Made by a program: the position numbers and the translations under genes. Of a DNA stretch of 64,000 nucleotides, positions 7,871-17,060 are shown piece by piece. Within the stretch, counting starts at the first letter, position 1. Each line of letters opens with the position of its first letter. This stretch comes from Clostridium disporicum (GTDB lineage: Bacteria > Bacillota > Clostridia > Clostridiales > Clostridiaceae). Below the pieces are notes generated by a model, which searched no databases, was not told the DNA's origin, and saw nothing but the letters and a program-made list of their open reading frames with translations. The DNA is taken from assembly GCF_001405015.1 (NCBI RefSeq), contig NZ_CYZX01000004.1:62001-126000 (forward strand), in the 5' to 3' direction.

Positions 7871-8533
7871 TCACCTTCCTTCATATTCAAGAGTAAGTTT
7901 TATTATATTTTTAATTAGTAATTTGGCAATAGGATAAGGAATTCTATAAGCTTTCATTGTTGCTAAAACTACAGAGTTATTATCTTCTATTTTTTTGAAT
8001 ATTTTATCTACTTCACTTTCTTTGTTATCACCTCTATAATCATTAGAAAGTGAGATATCTTCTAATGTAAAATTTCTTACAATATCTAATGGATTTACGG
8101 AATTTTTATCATAGTTATCATTTAGTCTAGGTTTATTATAAGAATATAGGTCCTCTGAGTTTACTTCAGATGGATATTCTAAATTACTAGACTCAGTAGG
8201 AAAACTACTTGGAACTTTGTTAGTGGTATTATTTGAATTATTAGTATTAGTACTAGGTAAAGTTTGTGTTTGTTCAATATCTGGAATATTTGAAGGGTAT
8301 GGAGTTAATGGTACAGTACTTGGTTTATTTTCATTATTCATAGCTGGATTCATCATATTAATTGATGGAGCAGGAAAGCACATATACATTGTCCCATTAC
8401 TCATAGGACCACCGCTTATATTAGGAGTAGGAAAATTAGCTGGTTTAAGAGCATCTTGAATATTCATAGGAGCAAAAGTTAAATCATTATCTTTCTTATT
8501 TTTATTGGTTTTATTGGTTTTATTTGAATCCAT
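7871..8533 (-). CDS. Hypothetical Pro/Asn/Ser-rich protein, possible spore-associated partner of DUF4397
   Basis: I do not recognise this 220-residue protein. It begins with a Lys/Asn/Thr-rich stretch (NKTNKTNKNKK). A low-complexity region rich in Pro, Asn, Ser and Thr follows (about residues 25-130), with a Met/Pro-rich piece (GGPMSNGTMYMCFPAPSINMMNPAMN). It ends in a predicted helical region (about 170-220: EVDKIFKKIEDNNSVVLATMKAYRIPYPIAKLLIKNIIKLTLEYEG). There are no membrane segments and no signal peptide. The stop lies 4 nt before the next gene's ATG, so the two are translationally linked. Composition resembles clostridial coat or morphogenetic proteins, but that is only a guess. Confidence 0.6.
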   Translation of the reverse strand: MDSNKTNKTNKNKKDNDLTFAPMNIQDALKPANFPTPNISGGPMSNGTMYMCFPAPSINMMNPAMNNENKPSTVPLTPYPSNIPDIEQTQTLPSTNTNNSNNTTNKVPSSFPTESSNLEYPSEVNSEDLYSYNKPRLNDNYDKNSVNPLDIVRNFTLEDISLSNDYRGDNKESEVDKIFKKIEDNNSVVLATMKAYRIPYPIAKLLIKNIIKLTLEYEGR

Positions 8534-8682
8534 TTATATCCTCCGAAGAATAATTTATTATCAATATATGTCTATTTTAGGACATATGTTACTTTATAGA
8601 ATATGATGGAAATAGGTTATTTAGTACATTTATCATCACACTAATTTATATACAAGAATAGAATGTAGGGGGAGGGATTGTT

Positions 8683-9984
8683 ATGCATAAAACTAATATG
8701 GAAAAAATAAGGGAATTATTTGTGGGTATAGATAAAAAAATTGAAGTAGAAGGAAAAGGAAAAATAGTTCCTATAAATTTTGATAATGCAGCTACCACTC
8801 CGGCATTTAAAAGAGTGTTGAAAAGAATATTAGAATGTAGTGAAATGTATGGTTCAATAGCTAGAGGTGATGGACAAAAATCACAATTTTGTAGTGATAC
8901 TTATGATGAATGTCGAAAGTATATAATGAATTATTTTAATGCACCTGAGGATTTATATACGGCGATTTTTACAGATAATACTACAATGGGGCTAAATAGA
9001 TTATCAAATATATTGATTAAAGATAGAGAGGATATTGTTATTACTACTAGAATGGAACATCACTCAAATGATTTGCCTTGGAGAGGAAAATGTAACTTAA
9101 AGTATCTAGAAGTAGACGAAAATGGAAGAGTAAAAGTAGATGAACTTGAGGAGTTATTAATAAAGTATTGTGGTAAAGTAAAATATGTTACAATAAGTGG
9201 TGCATCTAATGTTACTGGATATCTAAATGATATAAGGAAAGTAGCGAAGCTTACTCATAAATATGGAGCCCATATAATTGTAGATGGAGCACAATTAGTC
9301 GCTCACAAAAAGGTATCTATGTTAGGTGTAAAAAGTGATGAGAATATAGATTATCTTGTATTTTCTGCACATAAGATGTATGCTCCGTTTGGATGTGGTG
9401 CAATAATTGGATTAAAAGAAACTTTTAATTATTACCCTCCTGATATAGTTGGTGGAGGAATAGTATATATTGTAAGAGATGAAGGGCAGATTTATTTAGA
9501 TACTCCAGAAAAAAATGAACCAGGAACACCAAATTTTTTTGGAGTAGTAGCTATGACTCAAGCGATGAAGGATATGGAGAGAATAGGGTTTAAAACAATA
9601 GAAGACAATGAAAAAAATATATTCTCTAAGTTATTAGAAGGTATGAAAAATATAGCTGATGTTAATTTATATGGGGATTGTGAAAACATTGATGATAGAT
9701 TAGGAATAATGGTATTTAATATAAATGGAATGAATTATGAAGAAGTAGGAGAAAAACTTGCTAGCATAAGAGGAATTGCTGTTAGGGAAGGTGGATTCTG
9801 TGCTCATCCATATACAAGAAGACTTTTAGGAATTAAAGATAAAGATCTTGATGAGTATATAGGAAAGAATGGAATTCCTGGGATGGTAAGAGCAAGTCTT
9901 GGAATATATAATACGGAAAAGGAAGTAGATATTTTCTTAGATACTATAGAGTATATTTGTAGAAGATATTTACCTAAAAAATAA
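8683..9984 (+). CDS. Class V aminotransferase-fold PLP enzyme, cysteine desulfurase-like (SufS/Csd type)
   Basis: The 433-residue protein has the class V PLP fold: FDNAATTP (residues 33-40), TTRMEHHSNDLPW (about 121-133), DGAQLVAHKKV (about 201-211) and the Schiff-base lysine in FSAHKMYAP (K231). Near the C-terminus, REGGFCAHPYTRRLLG carries a cysteine (C373) where group II cysteine desulfurases hold their persulfide Cys. The spacing around this Cys differs from canonical SufS (xHCAxP), and no sufBCDU genes are adjacent. It may be a cysteine or selenocysteine lyase homologue with another amino-acid substrate. The start is an ATG after a GGGGGAGGG ribosome site. It is monocistronic, with a shared terminator at its end. 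Confidence 0.78.
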   Translation: MHKTNMEKIRELFVGIDKKIEVEGKGKIVPINFDNAATTPAFKRVLKRILECSEMYGSIARGDGQKSQFCSDTYDECRKYIMNYFNAPEDLYTAIFTDNTTMGLNRLSNILIKDREDIVITTRMEHHSNDLPWRGKCNLKYLEVDENGRVKVDELEELLIKYCGKVKYVTISGASNVTGYLNDIRKVAKLTHKYGAHIIVDGAQLVAHKKVSMLGVKSDENIDYLVFSAHKMYAPFGCGAIIGLKETFNYYPPDIVGGGIVYIVRDEGQIYLDTPEKNEPGTPNFFGVVAMTQAMKDMERIGFKTIEDNEKNIFSKLLEGMKNIADVNLYGDCENIDDRLGIMVFNINGMNYEEVGEKLASIRGIAVREGGFCAHPYTRRLLGIKDKDLDEYIGKNGIPGMVRASLGIYNTEKEVDIFLDTIEYICRRYLPKK

Positions 9985-9992
9985 GTAAAAGT

Positions 9993-10037
9993 AAAATGCT
10001 TAATGATGCCATGGGTATAGATATCATTAAGCATTTA
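9993..10037. terminator. Bidirectional terminator
   Basis: AAATGCTTAATGAT (9994-10007) pairs with ATCATTAAGCATTT (10023-10036) around a 15-nt loop, between two convergent genes. The stem is A-rich on the left and T-rich on the right. Confidence 0.85.
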
Positions 10038-10040
10038 TTA

Positions 10041-11258
10041 TTATTTATTAAACACCTTAAAATTAGGCATAGGTGACTGAGTTAAAATTGATGGAAGTGA
10101 GGATACAAGAGGAGCTAAATATTCAATAGCTTCTTCAGTAACACCATTTCCTTCTTCGTTAATCCATTCCTTAGGGAAGTATTTAACATTGTTGGCTATT
10201 TTATCAGCTTCTACTAAGAAATATGAGCTTGAATAAGGAGCATTTGAATCTCTTTTTATAGCAACCATATATCCGCTATGTCCCATATTAGCATATTTTA
10301 ATGCTTCATAGCCAACTTGATGAGCTTCTTCTAAATCTAAGCTTGAAGCACAATGCATAGCACATCTTTGAAGTACTCCAAGTTCTAAAGATTTTACTCT
10401 CTTTGTGATTCCAGATTGTATTATTAAATTCTTTAAATACATACCAACTCCACCAAGTTGAGCATGTCCGAATTTATCATGAGCTTGTGAAGATGTTTCA
10501 GCAACAAATGTACCATCAGCAGTTCTAATTCCTTCAGATACAACTATGTATACTTGGTTTTGCTCTTCAAATTTTAATTTTACATCATGTAAAAACTTAT
10601 CTACATCAAAAGCAGATTCAGGTAAATATATAAAATCGGCAACTTGTTTACCATTAAGTTTAGCTAAAGCAGCTGATGCTGCAAGCCATCCAGTATCACG
10701 TCCCATAGTTTCAACTATGAATATTCCGTTATTTATGTATACTGATGAATCTAAATATGTTTCAAGAACTGTTGTTGCAATAAACTTTGCAGCTGATCCA
10801 AAGCCAGGAGTATGATCTGTGTACATTAAATCATTATCTATAGTTTTTGGAATACCTATAAATTTGATATCTAGACCTGTTTCTTTAGCGTACTTACCAA
10901 GCTTTGCAGTAGTGTCCATTGAATCATTTCCACCAACATAAAAGAAAGCTTTTATATCATTAGCTTTTAAAATTTCTAATAGTTTATCATATTCTTCTGT
11001 TGATTCTTCTAACTTTTTCATTTTGTATCTGCAAGAACCTAATCCAGATGAAGGAGTATATCTAAATGAGTTAATCTCTTCATCACTAAAGCTAGATAAC
11101 TCTATGATATTTCCATTAAGAATACCTTCTATTCCGTTTAAACCAGCATAAACTTTATCAAAAATTTTTAAATCTTTATTAGCATCTATTAATCCAACGA
11201 CACTAGAGTTTATTACAGATGTTGGACCACCAGATTGAGCTATGATACAATTTGCCAT
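10041..11258 (-). CDS. 6-phosphofructokinase, probably pyrophosphate-dependent
   Basis: A PfkA-superfamily enzyme of 405 residues that phosphorylates fructose 6-phosphate in glycolysis. The donor-binding loop is FYVGGNDSMDT (GGNDS 109-113). The catalytic loop is PKTIDNDL (137-144), followed by TDHTPGFGSAA and the MGRDTGWLAA sugar-phosphate motif. ATP-dependent enzymes have GGDGS/T, and Asp in place of the fourth residue is the established mark of PPi-dependent members, so PPi is the likely donor. The third residue here is Asn rather than the usual Asp, a variant I recall from clostridial and thermophile relatives. The start has AAAGGAGAG upstream. This is a stand-alone gene, not paired with pyruvate kinase. 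Confidence 0.87.
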   Translation of the reverse strand: MANCIIAQSGGPTSVINSSVVGLIDANKDLKIFDKVYAGLNGIEGILNGNIIELSSFSDEEINSFRYTPSSGLGSCRYKMKKLEESTEEYDKLLEILKANDIKAFFYVGGNDSMDTTAKLGKYAKETGLDIKFIGIPKTIDNDLMYTDHTPGFGSAAKFIATTVLETYLDSSVYINNGIFIVETMGRDTGWLAASAALAKLNGKQVADFIYLPESAFDVDKFLHDVKLKFEEQNQVYIVVSEGIRTADGTFVAETSSQAHDKFGHAQLGGVGMYLKNLIIQSGITKRVKSLELGVLQRCAMHCASSLDLEEAHQVGYEALKYANMGHSGYMVAIKRDSNAPYSSSYFLVEADKIANNVKYFPKEWINEEGNGVTEEAIEYLAPLVSSLPSILTQSPMPNFKVFNK

Positions 11259-11480
11259 TATGTTACTCTCCTTTATGTGAAAATCAAAAATAATTATAAA
11301 ATATATTAAATGTGATACACAATTTGCTTATTATTTTGAATACAATATATACTATACAATAAAAGGTGTGAAAAATAAAGTGTTATTTATTAAATTTTAA
11401 TAATTAAATAATATAATTCATATGTAAAGGTGATTGTTAATACAATTATATAGAAGTAAATTTCTAGTAGGAGAGAGAAT

Positions 11481-12038
11481 ATGGATTTAAGACATTTAAT
11501 TATTATTGGAATAGCTTTGGCTATGGATGCATTAGGTGTTACATTAAGTATAGGTCTAAACCCAAGAGTTAGAAGAGATAGTAAGATAAAATATATAATT
11601 TCTTTTGGTTTTTTTCAGTTTTTATTTTTCTTTTTAGGAGGAGTTTTTGGATATCTTTTTGAAAAATATGTAGTTGCTATACCTAATATAATAGGCGGAA
11701 TAGCCATTGGAATTGTTGGAATTATGATGTTTAAAGAAGGATTTGAATCTGAAGAGAAAGATGATGAACTATTACTTAAAAAGGGAATGCCAATAATTTT
11801 AGGAATATCTGTTAGCATAGATGCACTAGTTGTTGGATTTACAGCATCACATAGAGCATGCATATGTCTTCTTATGGTATTAAATGCAGTTATGATTGGA
11901 TTAATAACATTACTAATTTGTACAACAGGATTTTTCTTATGTAGGTATATAAGGAGACTTGACTTTGTAACTAGATATGCAGATTTTTTAGGTGGAATAA
12001 TATTAATTATTTTTGCAATTAAAATGATATTTTTTTAA
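11481..12038 (+). CDS. MntP/YebN-like membrane protein, putative manganese exporter
   Basis: This 185-residue protein has about six membrane helices in two related halves. Each half carries the Asp-containing signature of the MntP family: GIALAMDALGVTLSIGLN in helix 1 and GISVSIDALVVGFT in helix 4. A charged cytoplasmic loop (EGFESEEKDDELLLKKG) joins the halves. Length and topology match MntP Mn2+ efflux proteins. The canonical first signature is MDAFAVS; the variant MDALGVT leaves room for a related but different substrate. I looked for a yybP-ykoY manganese riboswitch in the 220-nt leader and saw none. RBS is AGGAGAGAGAAT; a terminator follows. Confidence 0.78.
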   Translation: MDLRHLIIIGIALAMDALGVTLSIGLNPRVRRDSKIKYIISFGFFQFLFFFLGGVFGYLFEKYVVAIPNIIGGIAIGIVGIMMFKEGFESEEKDDELLLKKGMPIILGISVSIDALVVGFTASHRACICLLMVLNAVMIGLITLLICTTGFFLCRYIRRLDFVTRYADFLGGIILIIFAIKMIFF

Positions 12039-12057
12039 TGACGCCGTAAAAGATTCA

Positions 12058-12102
12058 TAAAAATAGCTACTATGACAACGGTATATGGTAGCTATTTTAT
12101 TA
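12058..12102 (+). terminator. Terminator after the MntP-like gene
   Basis: AAATAGCTAC (12061-12070) pairs with GTAGCTATTT (12088-12097) and is followed by a T-rich tail. Confidence 0.85.
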
Positions 12103-12194
12103 TACTTTAAAATTTTGAAATTAAAGGAGTATTTATTTGTGTATAAACATTATTAATAGTGGAAATATATGAAAAACAACCTATTTGAATATAA

Positions 12195-12954
12195 CCTAGA
12201 TACATAATTAAACCTATTTTTAAAAATCTAAATACTCTTGGAGAAATTGCAAATAATATGGTAGAAGGTAAATTTAATAATAAGCAATTAGTATTAAATA
12301 AAAGAGAAAGAGAGGTATTTTACAACAGATTTCTTGATATGGAAGAAAGGTTTGAAGGTGCTTTAATAGATTTTAGAGAAGGAAAAGTTAATTTAGAAAA
12401 TATTACTAATGATATATCGCATTAATTAAACAGAATAGATTGGGTTATTACCACTTTATTAAAGTATGCAAGAATAGAAAGTAATGCAATAAATTATAAT
12501 AGGTCTTTACTTTCTTTAAAAGATACTATAAATTATTGTATGCAGCCTTTAAAAGTTAAGGCTGAGGAAAAAAACAAAAGATAAGATTAGATTTTAAGGG
12601 TGAGGGCCTTTACTTTCATGATGAGAAATAGATAGGAGAAGTTTTTAGTAATATTATTAAAACTCTATAAAGCATACTGCTATAGGAGAAAATATAAAAA
12701 TTTCTCTTGATGAAACAACATTAAGCGTTACAGTAACTATAAGTGACAATGGTGAAGGGATAGAAAAGAAAGATCTTAAAAATATATTTAAAAGATTTTA
12801 TAAGGGTAAGAATTCTATAAATCCTAAGAGCATTGGAATAGGATTATCTTTAAGTAAAAAGATAATTGAAGCTTATAATGGGAGTGTAGTTGCAGAAAGT
12901 GAAGTTGGGGTAGGCACAACCTTTTATATAACATTTCTAAAATTAGTAGTTTAA
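12195..12954 (+). pseudogene. Decayed sensor histidine kinase
   Basis: Three frames together spell the cytoplasmic part of a histidine kinase. The first has NMVEGKFNNKQ...FREGKVNLENITNDISH, the start of a HisKA domain. A TAA at 12423 stands right after the presumed phosphoacceptor His. About 30 residues of the dimerisation helix are missing before NRIDWVITTLLKYARIESNAINY. TAA at 12582, a frameshift, a TAG where Trp is expected and a second one-base shift interrupt the ATPase region. The last part is intact: IKHTAIGENIKISL (N box), DNGEGIEKKDL (G1), FKRFYKG (F box), GIGLSLSKKII (G2). No response regulator or sensor domain remains nearby, and the gene cannot make a working kinase. Confidence 0.9.
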
Positions 12955-12966
12955 GGAGAAAGAAAT

Positions 12967-13239
12967 ATGACAAGAGACACAAGAGAAGAATTATTAGAAT
13001 TATACACTGAGCTAACTGATTGTGGAGTAGTTTTCCACTATGGTAATGAAGAAATTGATAATGGCGAAATAACTAATTTTGAAATTGATGATGAAGATGT
13101 GATAACTATCGAATTAGATGGTTGTGAAACTTATGAAATAGAATTACAAGACTTTATAGATAATCACTCAAAGGATGGAGTTAACTACCATAGCTTTGAA
13201 ATGGGAAGAAGATTTGATCATATATTAGCTGATAAATAA
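12967..13239 (+). CDS. Small acidic hypothetical protein
   Basis: I do not recognise this 90-residue protein. It is strongly acidic (clusters such as IDDEDVITIELDGCETYEIELQDFID) with no signal peptide or membrane helix, so it should be cytoplasmic. Pattern and length suggest a small beta-rich fold between two helices (TRDTREELLELYTEL at the start). A good ribosome site (AAGGAGAAAGAA) and a strong terminator after the stop argue that it is a real gene. It begins only 12 nt after the wreck of the histidine kinase and may once have shared its transcript. Confidence 0.7.
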   Translation: MTRDTREELLELYTELTDCGVVFHYGNEEIDNGEITNFEIDDEDVITIELDGCETYEIELQDFIDNHSKDGVNYHSFEMGRRFDHILADK

Positions 13240-13243
13240 TATG

Positions 13244-13290
13244 AAAAAAGACAGTAGAAAGGTTATGTAACCTATCTACTGTCTTTGATT
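13244..13290. terminator. Bidirectional terminator
   Basis: AAAGACAGTAGA pairs with TCTACTGTCTTT (13275-13286) around a 16-nt loop that itself contains GGTT/AACC. A- and T-runs flank it between convergent genes. Confidence 0.88.
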
Positions 13291-13703
13291 TATTCAGCGT
13301 TTTTTTGTGAATCATCTTTTTTTTCTAATGAGTTCATTACCCATGATCCACTAGAATCTTTTGTTAATTCTCCTACTAGTGTAGTTCTTTGATGTGGCTC
13401 ATTATGACTAAGGCCAAAAGCTTCTACGATAACTTTATCCTCGGTTTTATCAACGAATGTCATACTTTGAACTCTGTTAATTCTTAAATCTTTATCTTTC
13501 CAATTAGTGAAGTAGTAATCAATTGCATAAGTTAAATTACTACATCTGTAAGAAACGTACTTTCCTTTTAATAGGATTCCACTAGTAATCAATAATACAA
13601 CAACAACTATAGGAAAAATTATTGCAAATAACTTTTTTCTACGTTTTTTTAAGCGTTGAACTCTAGTGTATGTCCTATTTTTTTTAGAACGTTTTTGCAC
13701 CAT
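13290..13703 (-). CDS. Hypothetical single-pass membrane protein with basic N-terminus
   Basis: This 137-residue protein opens with a very basic cytoplasmic tail (MVQKRSKKNRTYTRVQRLKKRRKK) and then one hydrophobic helix (LFAIIFPIVVVVLLITSGILL, about residues 26-46). An external domain of about 90 residues follows (YRCSNLTYAIDYYFTNWKDKDLRINRVQSMTF...VGELTKDSSGSWVMNSLEKKD). The domain looks like a small alpha/beta module of the kind seen after a membrane anchor in clostridial proteins of unknown function. The start has GGGGGCG upstream. No operon partner is present, and I assign no function. Confidence 0.65.
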   Translation of the reverse strand: MVQKRSKKNRTYTRVQRLKKRRKKLFAIIFPIVVVVLLITSGILLKGKYVSYRCSNLTYAIDYYFTNWKDKDLRINRVQSMTFVDKTEDKVIVEAFGLSHNEPHQRTTLVGELTKDSSGSWVMNSLEKKDDSQKNAE

Positions 13704-13851
13704 AAAATCGCCCCCAAAAAAACTCTATGTTAATATATTACCATAAATTGTAAATATGTAAAGTGGATATTGTATAATTAAAGAAGGAAACATATAATAA
13801 GGATAAGACAAAAAAATGAAAACAATGGAAGAATAGAAGGAGAATATAAAT

Positions 13852-14250
13852 ATGGATTACTCAAGTTTAATATTAATGGAAAGAGATGCTGAAACAGGAT
13901 TTGTTACAAAAGAGTTAGGAAGTTATCAAGTATCTGTTGAAGCTGAATATGTAAAAGGGTTTTATGTAAAAGGAGATACTGTTTATATAAAATTTGACAC
14001 AAATAAAGATGTTGAAGAGTGGGAATACTCTGCAATATATGATGTATTTAATTATTCTATATTTGAAGAAGAAGGATTTAAGATTGAAGATGTGGATGAT
14101 GAATATAATCCAACATTCTTAATTACTTTTAAATATGAAGATGAACATCAATATATTAGTGAAAAATTATCTTTAGCTTTAGGGTTAATTCATGAAGCTA
14201 TGGAAAAAGCTTTTAATGATATAGAAGGAAAAGAAGAAGAATATAAGTAG
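13852..14250 (+). CDS. Conserved hypothetical acidic protein (possibly DUF6762-type)
   Basis: A 132-residue soluble, acidic protein (MDYSSLILMERDAETGFVTKELGSYQVSVEAEYVKGFYVKGDTVYIKFDTNKDVEEWEYSAIYDVFN...). It begins with alternating beta strands and ends with a helix (YISEKLSLALGLIHEAMEKAFNDIEGKEEEY). There is no signal peptide or membrane helix. It starts after AGAAGGAGAAT and ends 31 nt before pepF, so it heads the pepF-rhomboid-DUF2238 operon. The family name is given from memory with low certainty, and the function is unknown. Confidence 0.65.
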   Translation: MDYSSLILMERDAETGFVTKELGSYQVSVEAEYVKGFYVKGDTVYIKFDTNKDVEEWEYSAIYDVFNYSIFEEEGFKIEDVDDEYNPTFLITFKYEDEHQYISEKLSLALGLIHEAMEKAFNDIEGKEEEYK

Positions 14251-14281
14251 AAAGGAGTAGCCGAAAAAGGCTAGGTGTGCT

Positions 14282-16078
14282 ATGGAAAGTAAGGTTTTAA
14301 AGAAGAGAGAGGAAATTCAAGAAATAGATAAATGGAGTGTTAATGAAGTTTATCCTAGTGATGAAGCTTGGGAAAAAGAGTATAAGGAACTTCAACAAGA
14401 AGCTCCAAAGCTTAAAGAATTTCAAGGAAAACTTAAAAATGGAGAAGTATTAATAGAATATTTAGATTTAAATGAGAAGATTTCAAGAAAAGCTGAAAAA
14501 ATATATGTTTATGCTCATTTAAAATCAGACGAAGATACATCAAATCCTAAATATCAAAGCATGATGAATAAAATTGATGCTTACATGGCAGAGTACGCAA
14601 CATATTCAGCTTATTTTGTACCAGAATTATTAAGTTTACCAGACGGATTTATAGAAGAAGAGATAAAAAGATTAGATGGATTAAAGCCATATGAATTTTT
14701 ATTAATTAATATAATTAAGGAAAAACCTCATGTATTAAGTAAGGAAGAAGAGGAACTTTTAGCAGCTGCTTCTGATTGTCTTGATGCTCCATCATCAATT
14801 CATAATATAATGACTAATGCTGATATGAAATTTGGAAAAATTAAAGATGAAGATGGTCATGAAGTAGAATTGACAGAAGGAAACTATTCTTCATTTATTA
14901 AATCTAAAGATAGAAGTGTTAGAGAAGCTGCATTTAAAGATTTATTTGGACACTATAAGGATTTTGAAAATACTTTAGCTACAACACTTTCTAGTTCAAT
15001 AAAAGCATTTAATTTCTCAGCAAGAGTGAGAAAGTATAATAGTGCTTTAGAAGCGGCTTTAAAACCAGAAGATATTCCACTTGAAGTTTATAAGAATGCT
15101 ATTAAAACTATAAATGATAATATTGAATCACTTCATAGATATGTAAGAATAAAGAAAAAATTACTTGGACTTGATGAAATGCATATGTATGACTTATATG
15201 TGCCAGTTATAGAAATTGATAAGGAACATGTAGAATTTGATAAAGGCGTTGAGATGGCAATTGAAGGTCTTAATCCACTAGGAGAAGAATACTTAGATAT
15301 ATTTAAAGGTGGAATTGAAGGTGGATGGATAGATAAATATATTAATAAAGGTAAAAGAGGTGGAGCTTATTCATGGGGTGGATATGATACAAAACCATAC
15401 GTATTATTAAATTATAATTACGATTTAAATGATGTATCTACCTTAGTTCATGAAATGGGTCACTCAATCCATTCTTATTATTCAAGAAAAGAACAAAGCT
15501 ACTATTATGCAGGATATTCAATATTCTGTGCAGAAGTTGCTTCGACTACTAATGAAGCTCTACTTATTCATCATTTAATAAATAAAGAAACTGATGAAAA
15601 GAAAAAACTTTATTTAATAAATCAAGAGTTAGAACAAATAAGAACAACTGTATTTAGACAAATAATGTTTGCAGAGTTTGAACTATATACTCATGAAAGC
15701 TTTGAAAAAGGTATGCCATTAACAGCAGAAGATTACAATGCTAAATGGCATGAATTAAATGTTAAATACTTTGGTGAAGACATAGTTGTAGATGATGAAA
15801 TAGATGTTGAATGGGCAAGAATCCCTCACTTCTATAATGATTTCTATGTATATCAATATGCAACAGGTTATGCAGCTGCATCTGCTTTTGCAAAATCTAT
15901 TTTAGATAAAGAACCAAATGCTGTTGAAAAGTATACTGGCTTCTTAAAGAGTGGAGGAAGTAATTATCCAATAGAAATATTAAAGAAAGCAGGAGTGGAT
16001 ATGACTACACCTAAGCCTTTAGAAGCTACTATTGAAAGATTTAATGAATTATTAGATATGTTAGAGAAAGATATTTAA
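14282..16078 (+). CDS. pepF: Oligoendopeptidase F (M3 zinc metallopeptidase)
   Basis: This cytosolic zinc peptidase cleaves short peptides. The protein is 598 residues, normal for PepF. The zinc-binding HEMGH motif lies at residues 390-394 (STLVHEMGHSIHSYYS), and the third ligand Glu is in the downstream CAEVASTTNEALL segment (about 415-427). The N-terminal helical domain and the characteristic RGGAYSWGGYDTKPYVLLNY approach to the active site are both present. The next gene, a rhomboid protease, starts 1 nt after its stop, so the two are coupled. The pairing suggests peptide turnover but does not prove a shared pathway. Confidence 0.95.
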   Translation: MESKVLKKREEIQEIDKWSVNEVYPSDEAWEKEYKELQQEAPKLKEFQGKLKNGEVLIEYLDLNEKISRKAEKIYVYAHLKSDEDTSNPKYQSMMNKIDAYMAEYATYSAYFVPELLSLPDGFIEEEIKRLDGLKPYEFLLINIIKEKPHVLSKEEEELLAAASDCLDAPSSIHNIMTNADMKFGKIKDEDGHEVELTEGNYSSFIKSKDRSVREAAFKDLFGHYKDFENTLATTLSSSIKAFNFSARVRKYNSALEAALKPEDIPLEVYKNAIKTINDNIESLHRYVRIKKKLLGLDEMHMYDLYVPVIEIDKEHVEFDKGVEMAIEGLNPLGEEYLDIFKGGIEGGWIDKYINKGKRGGAYSWGGYDTKPYVLLNYNYDLNDVSTLVHEMGHSIHSYYSRKEQSYYYAGYSIFCAEVASTTNEALLIHHLINKETDEKKKLYLINQELEQIRTTVFRQIMFAEFELYTHESFEKGMPLTAEDYNAKWHELNVKYFGEDIVVDDEIDVEWARIPHFYNDFYVYQYATGYAAASAFAKSILDKEPNAVEKYTGFLKSGGSNYPIEILKKAGVDMTTPKPLEATIERFNELLDMLEKDI

Positions 16079-16079
16079 T

Positions 16080-17060
16080 ATGAAAAAGTTTGAAGATAAA
16101 TTTTTTAATATATTGATTAATAGATATGGTTTTTATATAAAAGATTATTTCAGTTCATCTAAGAACGAAAATAGGTGGGTTGCAATATCAGAAAATGAGA
16201 ATTATGCATATGCCGTTATAGTATGCGATGAAATGGAGGCTACTTTGCTTTATAGTGAAGCTTATGAATCTTTAAAAAAAGTATTTACTAAACCTATAGC
16301 ATTGAATGTAGTTATTACAACTAAAAGTAATGAAGTAGCACAGGAGTATTTAGGACAATATAATAAACTTATTTATTCATTAAGTGAAGAAAGAGTGCTT
16401 TACAGCGGAGATGGCTGTAAGCCTCTCCTTCAAGTATATGAATATATGAGTAAAAAAGAGCAAAAGCATAGAAATAGATTTAAGGATAATAAGCTTACTT
16501 ATATATTGATAGGAATAAATGTTTTAATTTATATATTAACTGCAATAATGTCTAGAGATGTATTTAATAGCAATACCTATGTGTTAATAAGATTAGGTGC
16601 AAAGGTTAATGAATTAATTAACCGTGGACAAGTTTGGAGATTGTTAACTTGTGCGTTTTTACACGGAGGAATTATGCACTTAGTCTTTAATATGTATGCG
16701 CTAAAAATAATAGGATCAGAGGTTGAATATGTTTTTGGACGAAAGAAATATTTAATAATATATTTAATGGCAGCCTTAGGGGGAAGTCTATTTAGCTATA
16801 TCCTTAGTCCATACTCTATATCTGTAGGAGCTTCAGGAGCAATTTTTGGACTTTTAGGAGCTATGTTGGTATTTGGAGTTAAACATAGAGATAAAATAGG
16901 AAAAAGCTATATGATGAATATTATTCAAGTTATAATTATTAATGTAATTATAGGGGTTTCATTAAGTAACATAGATAATTATGCACATCTTGGTGGACTA
17001 ATTATAGGTGGAATAACTGCTTTAATAGTTAAAAGTAATTTAGAAAAATCATTTAATTAA
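16080..17060 (+). CDS. Rhomboid-family intramembrane serine protease
   Basis: This 326-residue protein has a soluble N-terminal domain of about 135 residues, then six membrane helices. The catalytic serine is in SVGASGAIFG (S252) and the partner His is H303 in NYAHLGGLIIGG, the canonical GxSG...H dyad. The loop motif WRLLTCAFLHGGIMHLVFNMYAL (about 186-208) matches the rhomboid L1/helix 2 HxxxHxxxN signature. The N-terminal domain resembles that of the YqgP/GluP group. The start codon is 1 nt past the pepF stop with only a weak ribosome site, implying translational coupling. GluP proteases clip membrane transporters in Bacillus; the substrate here is unknown. Confidence 0.93.
   Translation: MKKFEDKFFNILINRYGFYIKDYFSSSKNENRWVAISENENYAYAVIVCDEMEATLLYSEAYESLKKVFTKPIALNVVITTKSNEVAQEYLGQYNKLIYSLSEERVLYSGDGCKPLLQVYEYMSKKEQKHRNRFKDNKLTYILIGINVLIYILTAIMSRDVFNSNTYVLIRLGAKVNELINRGQVWRLLTCAFLHGGIMHLVFNMYALKIIGSEVEYVFGRKKYLIIYLMAALGGSLFSYILSPYSISVGASGAIFGLLGAMLVFGVKHRDKIGKSYMMNIIQVIIINVIIGVSLSNIDNYAHLGGLIIGGITALIVKSNLEKSFN

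Noticed and set aside
11259..11480. Manganese (yybP-ykoY) riboswitch upstream of the MntP-like gene
   Set aside because: I looked for the paired loop motifs and a terminator in this leader and saw neither.
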